Shown here piece after piece: positions 20,400-31,138 of a DNA stretch of 38,925 bases (the first letter of the stretch is position 1; every line of letters begins with the position of its first letter). The stretch is from Chara braunii. Its lineage: Eukaryota; Streptophyta; Charophyceae; Charales; Characeae. The stretch is taken from the NCBI GenBank assembly GCA_003427395.1, contig BFEA01000012.1, positions 1,355,716 through 1,394,640 on the forward strand. Reading direction: 5' to 3'. The notes under the pieces were generated by a model. It was given only the letters and a program-made list of their open reading frames with translations, was not told the origin of the DNA and searched no databases. A program made the translations under genes and the position numbers.

Positions 20400-22063
20400 A
20401 GTTGGATTTTTTGGGCGCTCCTGTAGTGGCCCGTACGTTTCCTAAAATCGCGTAGCGTTAACGGGCACGACTTTAGGAAGTACTGGTGGTCTAATCAACT
20501 TACTATATATTGGATCATCAACATAGGCTGCTCTAATCCTCTTGCAGATCGGTACCAGCATCAAGGTAGGTCACTATGGCACTAAAGAAATCTGCTCCCC
20601 TACTCAAAACATGAGCAACGGCGTTTTATTTGCCTTGGTTTGAATTCAAAGTCAAATTGATCGATTTCACCAGCCCACCTAGTCAATTTCGGTGACATCC
20701 GGGCCTGGGTTTCAACCAGCGAAGTGTCTCATGGTCAGAGTGGACTTTAAAATGCCGTTCTAGGAGATAGTCTCACCAGTGATTGAGTGCTTCTCTAGGA
20801 GCGAACAACTCACACGCATACGTCGAGGCTGCAACTTTCTCACTAGGTAGTCTACAAGACAAACTCTACGGGCCTATACCCCTCACCATCATTCTGTGGA
20901 GTACAACACCAATCCCGTATTGGCTAGCATCAGTTGTAATTGTAAATGGCAATGATGGGTCAGCTACCTTGAGGACTGGATACTCTATCAAGCACTTCTT
21001 TAGTCTTTTGAAAGCTGAGGTACAATTTTTGTTCCATTTCCAAACTGTATCTTTACTCAACAACCTATGCAACGGTGCAGCGACAGTAGTGAAGTTTCGT
21101 ACAAACTTTCGATAATAGTTGGCCAGATTTAGGAACAAACGCAGTTCCGTCAACGTATGTGGGGTTGGGCAATCTCTTATTGCTGCTATTTTTGCGTCTT
21201 GAAGTTCCGGTCTATTCCCATCTCCATCCAACACATACAACACCTGACGCTTGGCCCATTCACACTTCTTTGGATTCATCTTGAATCTAGCGTCTCGCAA
21301 CTTTTCTAGAACTAGGCGAAGGTGTTGTTGATGTTCCTCCAATGTTTTACTAAAAATTAAAATGTCGTCCAAATAGACAACTACAAGTTTGTCTAACCAT
21401 TCTCTGAAAAGATCATTCATACAACACTGGAATGTTGAAGGGGCATTAGTCAGTCCGAGCAACAAATCGCGTTCTAAAAACCATCTTTCATTGATCCTTG
21501 AGCTGTAACTCAATCTGATGGTATTGACTTCAAATCAATCTTCAAAAAATACTTACGACCTTGCAGCCTGTCTAGCAAATTGTCTATCCTAGGCAGCGGT
21601 TTGACATTCTTAATCGTGATCGTGTTGCGTCCCCTTGGTCAATACACATGTGTAGATTGCCTTCTTTCTTTGGAACGAATAGGACCCGTGCGCCATATGG
21701 CGACAAGCTTGGCTTAATCCACCCGTTCTGTAAAGTCATTGAGCTACATGCACAACTCAGCGAGTTCTTTCAGAGACATGTGGTAGATGGGGCCCTTGGG
21801 ATCTTACCACCGGGGTCTATCTCAATTCCGTGCTTAATCTCCCGTTCATCCATGCCATCAATGAAATCCTCTAGCAATTTATGCACCTGGTGTGGTGTTG
21901 CCCCTTCCTCTTTCTTGCTCTTACTAACCGGCTTGACGTAAGCTACGAACACTTGGTCAACTAATGCATCCTTGACTACGTGCTTTGCAAATGCAGGGAC
22001 ACTGTGACAGCCAACCTCACGCCCAACGCGACTTCCTGATCGGAGTGGGAATGGGCCAAACAA
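20400..22063 (-). pseudogene. Chromovirus pol fragment: linker, reverse transcriptase, RNase H
   Basis: The minus frame 20866-21513 contains LTNAPSTFQCCMNDLF, VVYLDDILIFSKT (catalytic YLDD near 21365), NPKKCEWAKRQV, LANYYRKFVRNF and the RNase H start FTITTDASQYGIGVVL. RT fingers are spread over frames to its right: HGIEIDPG (about 21830), then PLPRIDNLLDRLQGRKYF and LKIDLKS around 21550-21610, with stops. RNase H continues leftwards as SDHETLRWL and NAVAHVLSR, with stops near 20775 and 20675. The upstream linker frame 21770-22063 includes PHQVHKLLEDF. Order and motifs fit Ty3/gypsy. Confidence 0.9.
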
Positions 22064-22069
22064 GGATTT

Positions 22070-23880
22070 TAGGAAAGTGGGGTGAAGTCTTAGGTTGGAA
22101 CTGGGATCTTCGGTGTCAAGGTTCCAAGGACAAAGATGCAGAGGGGTTCAGATGAAGAAGGGGGTTTCTCAGTTTGCGGCCTTCATGGTTGGGTACTCAG
22201 GATGGCCGGGTCTGGCGCCTAGGACACAATGGGTATCTCGTTGCTCAATACACGGCGCCTGCGGGATTCATAAATCTCAGAGTTTGACGTGGACAGTCGC
22301 AGTCGAGGGAGGTGTTCTTGACGCTTAGCTTCGATAAAAGCCTGCCAGGCGGTAGGGGTAACGTTGTGGTCGAAAAGAGACGTCGAATTCCATGCCACAA
22401 ATTCACACTAATGTTGCCGTTCCTATCCATGCAGAAGTATACCTGCAGCTCGGACGGGGATAAGTTATGTGAGCGTGTGTATACGTGACGGGGCATTTTA
22501 TTGGCTGGTCGTAACGTATACGAGGGCTCGCATAAGATCCGTTCACCAGACAACTCCAGGCGACGAACTTCATTATTTCCCATTGATTCTAGCGGACTAC
22601 TGTTAGGCATGCGTCTACGTTCCCCAATCATTCCATCTTCCGATATGAACAAGAAGTATGCATATAAAATTGAGACGATCAAGCCGTAGTCATCATACAG
22701 AACATCATCCAAAAAATGAAAGAGATATGAGAGATACTTCGAAGAAAGGAAAGGATCTATACAATCATGTAGCAGTCCGCAACTACAAAAACGAAAACGA
22801 CGGAAGTCGAAAACAAAAATTTTGAGTGGGCCAAGAGAGAAGTCCCCACACACCCTAGCACCCCATGCGCTCTCAGTGCTTCACCATCCTCCTTATTCGG
22901 ATGCAAGTGGTGCGTCGCCTTGCACCTACCAACAACTTAGAGCTGTCACCCTGCGTAGTCCGAGTATGCACGTTGAGTTCGCCCGTGATCCACAGTCCGT
23001 CATGGCCGCACGCCAACATCGCACACTCGCCACCAGCTCGTTGAATCGTCCAACTTCGAACTCACCTTCTCGTATGCTCCTACTCGTTAGCCAATCCTCT
23101 TGACCGTGCTAACCTTCCCAAGTTTAGATTAGAAAGCGATTTAGTCGCGCTTGCGAAATTTATAGCAATTAGCATTTGCGCAGGATAGCCGAGATTACAC
23201 TGAGGCAGGGGGAAAGAGAAAGAAAGGAGGTGCCTACAATCGACATGTTTAGGCCCTATGCGGGGGATGTGGCCATGCACCACTCTGACCAATGAGACAA
23301 AGGGGAAGAGGCCGCATGTTTCGATGCGAAGAAAAGTCGAGAGGGAGAAGATTACAGTTACACCTGCACTCGCCAAGAAAGGAACAAGAGGAAATTACAA
23401 CTGAGATTAGAATTAAGGCGCAGCGGGAGTAGAGTGCAAGACAGAGCGCAAGTAAACGTGCGCGACTAAGAAGCATCATGCAGTTACAAAAAAGAAATAC
23501 AATGTCCCCAAAATCCTAGTCTAATTAGAGTCCTAATTCCAAGTGCCCGCGCGGTCTTCCACATTCTTTCCAAAGCGTCAAAAAATTCAAAAAGATTTCC
23601 CTGCGCGAATACCGCGTCAAAGTTTCCTGCCCGAATTTCCTAAAATGCTCGAATTTCCCGAAAGAAAAAGAAAAAGTTGCGTCAACCGTTATTCTTGCGC
23701 TCGCTAAGGTGCGTCATGACTACCAACCGCGGTAGGACCAAGCTCTTGCGAAACAGAGAAAAAAGAAAGAAAAAGGAATGGGCGTGCTTATGCAATTTGA
23801 TTAGGCCCATCCGACCCCCCCTTTCCCCCCAAATTGCAATTGTGCAGAAAGTCGCACATATCAGAAGATAGATCGTCACA
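22070..23880. other. Unidentified ~1.8-kb insert between protease and RT of the chromovirus
   Basis: Protease-side coding is recognisable to about 23880 and RT-side linker coding resumes near 22063. The two parts normally lie within about 150-250 codons, so an insertion or rearrangement is inferred. The segment contains a 202-aa minus frame (22245-22853) and a 93-aa plus frame (22822-23103) that match no family I know. The AT-rich part 23500-23700 has repeated 'gcgtcaaa' and 'gaatttcc(c/t)'. Terminal repeats were not found by eye. Confidence 0.4.
22245..22853 (-). CDS. Hypothetical ORF, 202 aa, inside the unidentified insert
   Basis: An uninterrupted frame with a hydrophobic, aromatic N-terminal third (FLSSKYLSYLFHFLDDVLY, then YGLIVSILYAYFLFI, possibly one membrane segment), followed by an ordinary polar part and a C-terminal CDCPRQTLRF. 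No motif is recognised and there is no supporting gene structure. The length is unusual for chance in a stop-rich region, but not decisive. It may be a gene fragment carried by the insert or simply a random ORF. Confidence 0.2.
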   Translation of the reverse strand: MCGDFSLGPLKIFVFDFRRFRFCSCGLLHDCIDPFLSSKYLSYLFHFLDDVLYDDYGLIVSILYAYFLFISEDGMIGERRRMPNSSPLESMGNNEVRRLELSGERILCEPSYTLRPANKMPRHVYTRSHNLSPSELQVYFCMDRNGNISVNLWHGIRRLFSTTTLPLPPGRLLSKLSVKNTSLDCDCPRQTLRFMNPAGAVY

Positions 23881-24330
23881 CCAATCGGACAACAAAGGGA
23901 CAAACTGTTCACTACACCAGACTCATGAAACAATCGCATTTTGTTGTCGCCACCTGTGGGGTGGGCTACCAGCATTCCTGCTCGGCTATCTTAACATCTA
24001 CATAAGCAGCGGTCCCCCAGTTTGTCCCTAGCATTAAGTCGAAGGGAAGGCTATCCTCCACTGAGAGAGTCAGGGAGTGCAACACTTTCTCTACCTTTGC
24101 CCCTGTCTCCAACCGGAAGTATGCACTTAGCCCCTCATCATACTCACTCACGATCATCTCTCGATTATCGGCCAATTTATTGAGACCGGCTCGCCCAACT
24201 ACTTTACCTTCATGCCGAGGCGCATCTTGTGCAACCCTCTTCGGATGATATAACTACGCGTTGACCCACTGTCAATTAATGTGCCTATTTCTACATCTCT
24301 TGTTATTACCTGTCCTTTCGACTTCTTCGT
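23880..24330 (-). pseudogene. Chromovirus aspartic protease fragment
   Basis: On the minus strand the frame reaching 24300 reads GTLIDSGSTRSYI, the retropepsin active site (Asp-Ser-Gly). After a frameshift it continues as 23966-24175 with LPFDLMLGTNW, equivalent to the FDVILGMDW motif that ends gypsy proteases, then VAHPTGGDNKMRLF in a third frame. Retropepsins cleave the gag-pol polyprotein. The active-site triplet is intact, but the frames are broken. Confidence 0.75.
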
Positions 24331-24399
24331 TTTAGCCCAGGTTTGGCGACGAGTGATCAGCTCATTACCGATGCTTGCGAGGGAGCCACCCGGAGAGGT

Positions 24400-25370
24400 C
24401 CTAGCATAAGCAACCTCTGAACAACTAGCTAGGTGGGGCCCTACGTTGCTTTGCCAACTGGACCTTTAAACATGAGGGTGCCTGGTCGCGCGCGATTTTG
24501 CAGTCTAAAAGCCTTGTAGAGGTGACTGCAACCTGTACTCAGGACAAAAGGGGACCTGTACTCAGGAGGGGTCACCATATTTCAAACATTGGCCAACCTC
24601 GAGCCGTTTCTTCCACAACGAGTATTCCATGTTTCCCTTCAGCGAGCCCTAGTGTGTTGGATAAGGCCTCGAGCCTCTACCGCTACCCCCGTTGAAGGGA
24701 GAACCTCGTCCACTTGTAAGGGATCATAACCCTTACCTCCCACGTAGTAGCTACCTTCGCCACTACCCCTATGAGCAACGGGTCCTCGACCTCCCCATCT
24801 TCCACGACTCCTCTACGTGGGCCGCCTCCTCGACCTTGTCGCCCTCCCCCACGGGCTGCAGCACCTGAGTTGTCCCCTCCCCGGGGTACGTGGTTGCTGT
24901 TTCGGTCTTTGAGTTCGTAATCTATTTGATTATAGGGCAGTGACTCAACTCCCCTACCTTATATTATTGGGTATTGGTTTGTTTTTCCACTGGTTTCCTC
25001 TTTGCAAATCTTTCTCATAATTGCAATAATTTGCCTCTTGCATAAAATCGGCTCGGTCTACTGTAATTTGCTGAACTTTTCGTATGTCATCCCTTCCTCC
25101 TTAGTGCGGGGGTACAACTGGGTCCTGATGGGATCGGAAAGTGCCCTTGCAAAATTGTTCAAAATTTGTGCAGGGGACCGTGACCTGGACACTGCAGTAA
25201 TTCATCCATAGTGGGCTTGAGTGCGAAAAGACTTTCCACTTCCGGTCACTAATGTTAAGAATTAGGTATTCTGGCCGGCGGGCCAAAGTTCTTATCTTCG
25301 AACCTTTAGGGCCCTCATGAAATCCTCTATATGGGTTTGTTGGGAGTACTATACCATTGAGGTACACCCT
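24400..25370 (-). pseudogene. Chromovirus gag C-terminal region, decayed
   Basis: The minus strand around 24800-24900 reads RGGDNSGAAARGGGRQGRGGG, an RGG-type nucleic-acid-binding stretch. To its left, GQCLKYGDPS then FCPEY may be a degraded CCHC knuckle with the second Cys changed to Tyr. To its right is an 88-aa frame (25101-25367) including NFEQFCKGTFRSHQDPVVPP. Position between gag N-terminus and protease supports capsid/nucleocapsid remnants. Family-level similarity of the capsid part could not be recognised. Confidence 0.45.
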
Positions 25371-25989
25371 GCCTCCTTCAATAAGTATATAGCGAAGTTG
25401 GCCTCATCCCCAGGAAGACACGAACTAGCCATCAAGACACAGTCCCGGTATGGAATCAGCTATGCATATAGGTATGTGTCCATCGCTGCCTCCCATTGTA
25501 ATATATTTTTTTCTTTGTTTGCAATTTATGTCCAAGGGAGTTTTACCTTCATGTTCTCCTTCTCTCTCCTCCCTCAGATTGTTTCTCTTCACCCTTCTTA
25601 TCACCATCTTTGATGGGACCCTTATATCTTTCGTGTTATCATCTCCATCATCCCCACCGTCACCATCTCCACCTCTATCACTGCAACTCTACTGACGTGG
25701 TGTTCGTCATTGAGTGAAGATACCGTCTAGTTGGCAGCCGTAATCAATTATCTTCTTGCCAATCCTATGGGAGGAAGCACAAAGGAAGTTATTACATGTA
25801 CCCTAAAATTCCTCTTGGTGCCACTTGATCTTTCCTACGGATTTTTGGAGTGCAGCGAGTTCCTGAGTGGTGTGCAACAAGGTGTCAATCAGGAGGGTCA
25901 AAACTTTCATTCACTTCAACCTCTTTCCCTTTCTCCTCCCTTAGTAATCACTGAAGCCTTTCTCCTCCTCCTCCATCCTTTTCTTTTAA

Positions 25990-26442
25990 TCAAATTCTTC
26001 TCTTTTGGGCCAACAATCGCTGATTAAAAATACTTCTCATCTCTTCGATAAGCAATCTTCTCTCCTCCTCATCAGTAATTGTTGCCAACCTTGCCACAAA
26101 AGTATCCCTCTCCTCCTCGGATTCTTCCGACATCTCAATGCGGAATCTGAATCTTCCCACCCATTCCTCATTCTCAAACTACTGGAGTCGCAACTGTCCA
26201 GCCTGGCTGCTCTCCGCAGGGTTTTTAACTCTCCACCCTCTGCTCTCTTTTCCCTTCTGCTTATCAATCCTTCTTCTTCTTCTTCTTCCTCCTCTTTAAC
26301 TTCCAACTCCTTTCGTAACGCTTCTTTTTTTTTTCATCTCGTCCTACTCCTCACTTTTCTCTGCCAGCCTCCTGTCAATTTCTGCTTGCTGCTCAGCGGT
26401 ATAAGGCTGGGTCGTTCTACCGGACTTGGTGGTGGTACACAT
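25990..26442 (-). pseudogene. Chromovirus gag N-terminal region, decayed
   Basis: A minus frame starting at Met 26442 reads TTTKSGRTTQPYTAEQQAEI then DRRLAEKSEE before a stop. A second frame, 26133-25990, reads MSEESEEERDTF and continues LATITDEEERRLLIEEMRSI, a charged likely coiled coil. Together they look like the start of a gag protein with a short Ser/Thr/Arg leader and a coiled coil. The assignment rests on position upstream of the RGG region and protease, not on a recognised domain. Confidence 0.4.
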
Positions 26443-26449
26443 CCTACTT

Positions 26450-28635
26450 GTTCGGTGGAACCCAAGAGGAAAGAGAAAACCGAATATGGGTTTGTTACGA
26501 TCTTGGCCAATTTCGAAGTATACATTCATCAGAAAGTACAATGTCGTCCAATTGCAAAAAGAAATGAACGAACTTGAGAGGAGAGAGAGGGGAAAAAGAA
26601 GAAGTAAGAAAGAAAAAGAAGATGATGTACTCCAGCATAGGCCAATGGCAAGGCTCTTCTTTTCCGCCAACCAATCTCCTCCTCCTTATCTCCTCCCCTC
26701 TTATTCAAACAAGAAATAACAATAATAATGTTGAATGGCTGAACCAGAATCAATGTCTGAATCCCACTTCTACTGCAGGCACAACATGAGGTCCACCATA
26801 GCCATGGCCACCCTTCCTCTTCCTCTACATGCGGGCCGAGGCTATGGCGGAGCACTGAGGGCTCTACCCTCCTATCCAAAGGACAACCCAAAACAGCTAT
26901 CTTGCTGGCCTTCTATCCCAAGGTCAACACCAGGCAGCTATGCCGCTGCCCACTCAACCGCCATGCCTGACTCTGTCCCAAGCTTCCTTGATGCGGCACT
27001 ACCCCATCTGGGGCCTTCCAGATGCAGCGCCTAACAAGGTGATGAAGATGGTGTCCACCATAGCCAGGTAGGTACCTCACCACTCTCCTCCTTGGTCCCC
27101 TTCTCGCTCCTCCTACCGGTAGAGCTCCACCATAGCCAAGGTGGAAGCTCCCGACTTCTTCCTCCCAGCAACGCTGTAGTACCCAACGCTACTCCAGCCA
27201 GCGTTCCAGCAGCGTGTCGCCAAACTTGCACACTGAAGAATGAGGTTGGGCTCTTCCCTCGGCCTGTTGATATAGTGGCCTACTTTCCTCCTGGGCGGTG
27301 ACTTCCAGGGCGCTCGGCCTCCCAAGCAACCGGTACCTCCTCCCTTTCGGAGGGAAACACATTGCAGACTCTGATATTGCCTGTACAAGCTCTAGACTCA
27401 GACTGGATGGACTGGTACCGGCCTAGACCTAGCCTACCGCTACTGGGCCTCTAAAAATGCGTTGTCTTCTTCTGCTTGGCCTCGAGTAACCGGCACATCT
27501 AATGCTACTGGGTGCGGTACCGGCCTACCTGCTACTTGAGTGTTTTTCCGTTGCTCTAAGCACCACGGGCTCCTGGCTCCGCTACTTGAGTGTTTTCCCT
27601 GCTGCAACCCTCAATGCCACGACCACAGGTAAATACCGGCCCTACGGGCCTGCCAAACAAGCAAGTACCCTTGCGGGTCACACACACACTCATACCGACA
27701 AGCACTCAGATAGTCACGTAGGTCACAAGCACGCATACACACTCATACCGACAAGCACTCAGACAAGCACGCAGGTCAAAAGCACGCACACACACAAACT
27801 TAGAAAACTCAGCAGAATGTGGGAATCTCAACAAGACATCCATTCCATCGGCAAAACTCCAAAAATCAGCAGTGTTCTCAGTGTGTGTTATGGCGGGTCA
27901 TTACAGGGTAGTCATCCATGATGAAAGAAGACACAGGTATGTGGACTCCGCCTCCTCACCACGTAGACGTACACCTCAACACGTACTCTAATCTAGATTA
28001 GGGTCTGACCTAATTTTCCCTTCCCACAACGTCACTACAACTCCCCTATCAAATCTGGTGGGCAACCAGCAAGTTTAAGGTCAGCCAGCAAGGACCTCTA
28101 AAATCCCTTAACGATGCAAACAGAACGTCGTGCCCACCAGTTTGAAGGATCGCTTCTCATTGCGTCAACTCCGGTTCGGTTTCATGCCGGTCAGTACCGG
28201 TCTTAGGGCTAGATAAGTTGTTTTACAAGCGCTCATTGCTCATGCCCATGCTCTCTACTTAATGGGTGCTTCATCCAGCTACCGAGCTTCTACCCTAGAC
28301 TTGACCTAAAACATACATGAGTATTGACCTCTCACAGGGCTAGGGTCCCATTGGGTACGCATGCCCCCAGGTAGGCTGGCAACCACTAACCACTTCCCCA
28401 CCAGGGGAGGAGCCTTTCCTCCAGGAGAGAGTCCGTCCTTTGGACTGACACAATCCCAAGCATATGCAGACACTTTTTTTTATTTTTTATTTTTTATTAT
28501 TTTTATAAAGGACCCAGTGCCCAAGGCTAATATTATCAATAACAAAATTGAGGCCGGGGTCCTCGCAGTCTACCCGGAGTGACCGAAGTAACCGAACCAA
28601 ACGTGCTGAGAACTGGGCTCAACGTTCCTCATATG

Positions 28636-28650
<15 letters not shown>
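26450..28650 (-). other. Chromovirus 5' leader region (inferred), low-complexity and repeats
   Basis: No gene is supported. 'ccaccatagcca' occurs three times (26793, 27055, 27129), giving Trp-rich WLWW readings on the minus strand. 'ctacttgagtgtttt' occurs at 27532 and 27583. A 53-bp tandem repeat lies near 27685-27795. 'ggtaccgg' motifs recur at 27415-27520. Assignment as leader rests only on its lying between the PBS and gag on the minus strand. Confidence 0.4.
27675..27795. repeat. 53-bp tandem repeat (two copies) with CA-rich flanks
   Basis: 'acactcataccgacaagcac' starts at 27687 and again at 27740, and each copy continues to a 'cgtaggtca/cgcaggtca...aagcacgca' block. CACACA runs lie on both sides. 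Confidence 0.85.
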
Positions 28651-28659
<9 letters not shown>

Positions 28660-28667
<8 letters not shown>

Positions 28668-28962
28668 GATGAAGGACTTCTGCTGATTATATGTAAACTG
28701 TGAGACAATGATACTAAGGATGGTGATGATGATGATGATGAATATTTTTTGAACTAATGAGTATAGTGACTTTGTGCCTCTTCACCCACCCTGAGCGCCA
28801 TAAGATCTTGTCAAGCAAATAGGGAAGATGATGATGAAGGACTTCTGCTGATTCTATGTAAACTGTGAGACAATGATACTAAGGATGATGATGAAGATTT
28901 TTTGAACTAACGAGTATAGTGACTTTGTGCCTCTTCACCCACCCTGGGCGCCATAAGATCTT
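28660..28962 (-). repeat. 165-bp tandem duplication of the LINE C tail with (GAT)n
   Basis: 'gaaggacttctgctgatt' occurs at 28671 and 28836. Each copy continues through 'gtaaactgtgagacaatgat', 'gactttgtgcctcttcaccc' and 'gcgccataagatcttgt'. (GAT)n of differing length leads each copy (28631-28670 and 28828-28838). A (GATG)-type tract also lies at about 28716-28740 and 28884-28896. Confidence 0.92.
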
Positions 28963-31012
28963 GTAAGACATTATGAATAAAAAAGAGGCATTTCATTAAA
29001 CTTACCGGTACCACAAAGAGGGAACCAGACACAATCCAGATAGGGGAAAAAGATCAGGGAAAGCAGATAATGGTCTTAGAGGTATAGCAAAATCAATAGC
29101 ACTCCAATCATTGAAGACCAAACGGTAATTCCTTTGAAAGGATCCTGAACTCTCATGTGTCCCTTCCCACAACACCTGCCCCAACCTCCCTCCCTGGTCC
29201 CCCCAAGCCAGCTTTCTATTGAACTGTTTAATATAGTGCCAGATCTCATTTTGTAATGATAAGTGATGATTTTTTTTTTTTAATTCTCCCATTTAATAGT
29301 AAGGTCTGTTTAAATATGTTGTTTGATAATTTCAATGAAATTTGGGCCATCTGATCTAGATAAGCGCCTTCCATCTCGTAGGTACACCTTCTTAACCAGA
29401 TTGCCCAAATGATTGCTCTTCAACCAATTGTGAACAACTTGACTGTGAACTCATCCACTTGATCCGGGTGCTAGAATTCCAGGAGGAGAGCTTTCCATTC
29501 CTATGGCCAGGGGAGAGTGGTTCCCAATTGATTCCAAATCCTATCCCACCACCGCCACAGCCAGACTGACTCTAGGCATTGGAGAAAGATGTGTTCAATT
29601 ATTTGAGGTATGAGCTTGGATGAGAAGGCTGATCTACAAAACTTGCACCAAGGTTGAGCGATGCCCTTTTGTTCTAACAGGGTTCTGTAACTTCTGTCAA
29701 TAATCTAGTCATTCGTAGGGAGGCAGCGGTGGGCGATTTGCCACTATAATGATGCTACCTTTGCTGGCTTAGATTTACGGGTTTGAAACCACTTGATCCC
29801 TCTCAATTCATCTTTGCTTATATTGAGATTCTTCATCCAACGATCTTCAATGCAGTCTCTTAAGTTCACCCTAGGCCAGAGCATTTTGTAGGCGGACTTA
29901 ACTGATAGAGTGTGTAAGGATCTAGAGTTGGAACTCCCTTGTTTACCTGGGCAAGACCAGGTCCAGTTCTGCGGGTCAAATGGAAGGTGAGAAATTGGTG
30001 TATCTGGTTTAAAGGAAAGCCATTTCTCATCAACTTTTAACACTCTAATCCGAAAAAGCTGGTCAGTCGTACACCAACAAGTATCATCTTGAACTTTGGG
30101 ATTACGGAATCTATCCTCTTGTATATCTAAGATGGATATGAGGATATCCTCTGAATTAAGAGACTGAATTATATTCCCCACTATCCCTTTTTGATCTCGG
30201 ATTGCTACCCAGTCCCCAGGAAGAAACTTAGGACTTTTCTTAGGATCCTGACCCAATCCAAAGGAATTATGTCAATTATTTGATCCAGAGCATGACTTTG
30301 GTGATCACAATAACGCAGGCGCTCTTGAAGGTTTGATGGTGATGACCAATCTCTAATCTCATGATTCCATAAATCCTTTATTCGTATAGTTCCTCTTCTA
30401 ATCCATCATTTCCAAGGGGCATCCATGCAGTGAAGAACACACCCTTGACAGTCTCTGGTAAACGTATTGTTGAATAAAGGTTGTTGGCATACCTCCTCCC
30501 ATCTCATGGGGGGTACTTTATCTGTAAGGGGCAGTTTTCTCCAATTTTTCATCAATGAGATCCAAAAAGGGTCCCTGCAGAGGTCCCTCCTGGCTGCTTG
30601 TCTATCTGAGATGTCCGGATATTGTAGCTCTACTGTGGAACCTCTTGGAAGAGACCAGGAGCGATTCTCAAACCACATAAGTGGATCTATCTCAGCTGGT
30701 GTAGGAGGTGCTAACCTCCTAATCTGCTCATTGGCGAGGTGAATCCAAGGAGCGAGGGGGTTAAGTAAGAGACGTTTAATCCATTGTAAAGAAAGAGCTA
30801 TTGCTTAGATTTGAGGGTCAATGATCCCAAGGCCACCCTTAGATTTAGGTTGGATTATTGATAGCCAAGCCACTCTGCTGATAACATTTTCACGTTCATG
30901 ATTCCCTTGCCACAAGAAAGCTGCTAATTGACGCTGGAATATCTTGAGAGTCGCTTTATCTAAGGCCCATATTGCTGATTTATACCAAATGGTACTGACC
31001 CTAGACAATTGC
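28660..31012 (-). mobile_element. LINE copy C, 5'-truncated, nested in the chromovirus leader
   Basis: Minus-strand copy of the same family as A and B. Homology starts at IWYKSAIWALDK near 31005, so everything upstream of the RT thumb is missing, the usual result of aborted reverse transcription. The 3' part runs through ORF2 (stop at 29002) into a UTR containing 'ggcgcccagggtgggtgaag'. Instead of poly(A) it ends in (ATC)n repeats, and the tail is duplicated. It lies between the PBS (31125) and gag (26442) of the chromovirus, so it inserted into that element or replaced part of it. Confidence 0.85.
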
Positions 31013-31014
31013 AA
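29002..31014 (-). pseudogene. LINE C ORF2 C-terminal region
   Basis: Frames 30805-31014, 30406-30678, 29744-30256 and 29002-29292 align in order with copies A and B. Landmarks: FLWQGNHE, GGLGIID, LENRSW-like FENRSWSLPRG, CQQPLFNN, KFLPGDWVAIRD, VKSAYKMLWPRVNLRD, QNEIWHYIKQF, YRLVFNDW. A TAA at 30805 replaces a Gln codon and a TAG just beyond 29744 replaces another. One TGA at 30406 replaces Gly, a transversion. A frameshift lies between 30406 and 30256. The 29292-29744 part is degenerate. Confidence 0.9.
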
Positions 31015-31124
31015 AAAGATGTGGTCAACAGATTTGACCAGCAGCTGTGTTTCCGAGATGTAGGAAGGTACTCAAACACACAAATATTCCATCAACAACA
31101 ATTCCACGGATGCAGCGGGATCCA

Positions 31125-31136
31125 GCTCCGATACCA
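31125..31136 (-). other. Primer-binding site for initiator tRNA-Met (chromovirus)
   Basis: The minus strand reads TGGTATCGGAGC, two bases after the LTR end. The canonical plant LTR-element PBS complementary to initiator tRNA-Met is TGGTATCAGAGC, a single mismatch. Position next to a TG...CA-bounded LTR supports the call. Confidence 0.75.
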
Positions 31137-31138
31137 AT

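Noticed and set aside
26005-26577. 190-aa plus-strand ORF with Ser-rich and Leu-rich parts
   Set aside because: It is antisense to the better supported gag-like minus frames, and the Ser run comes from a CTT repeat.
27990-28640. Possible gene in the segment right of the 53-bp repeats
   Set aside because: Only short frames with no motif. The A/T-rich part near 28470-28510 is simple sequence.
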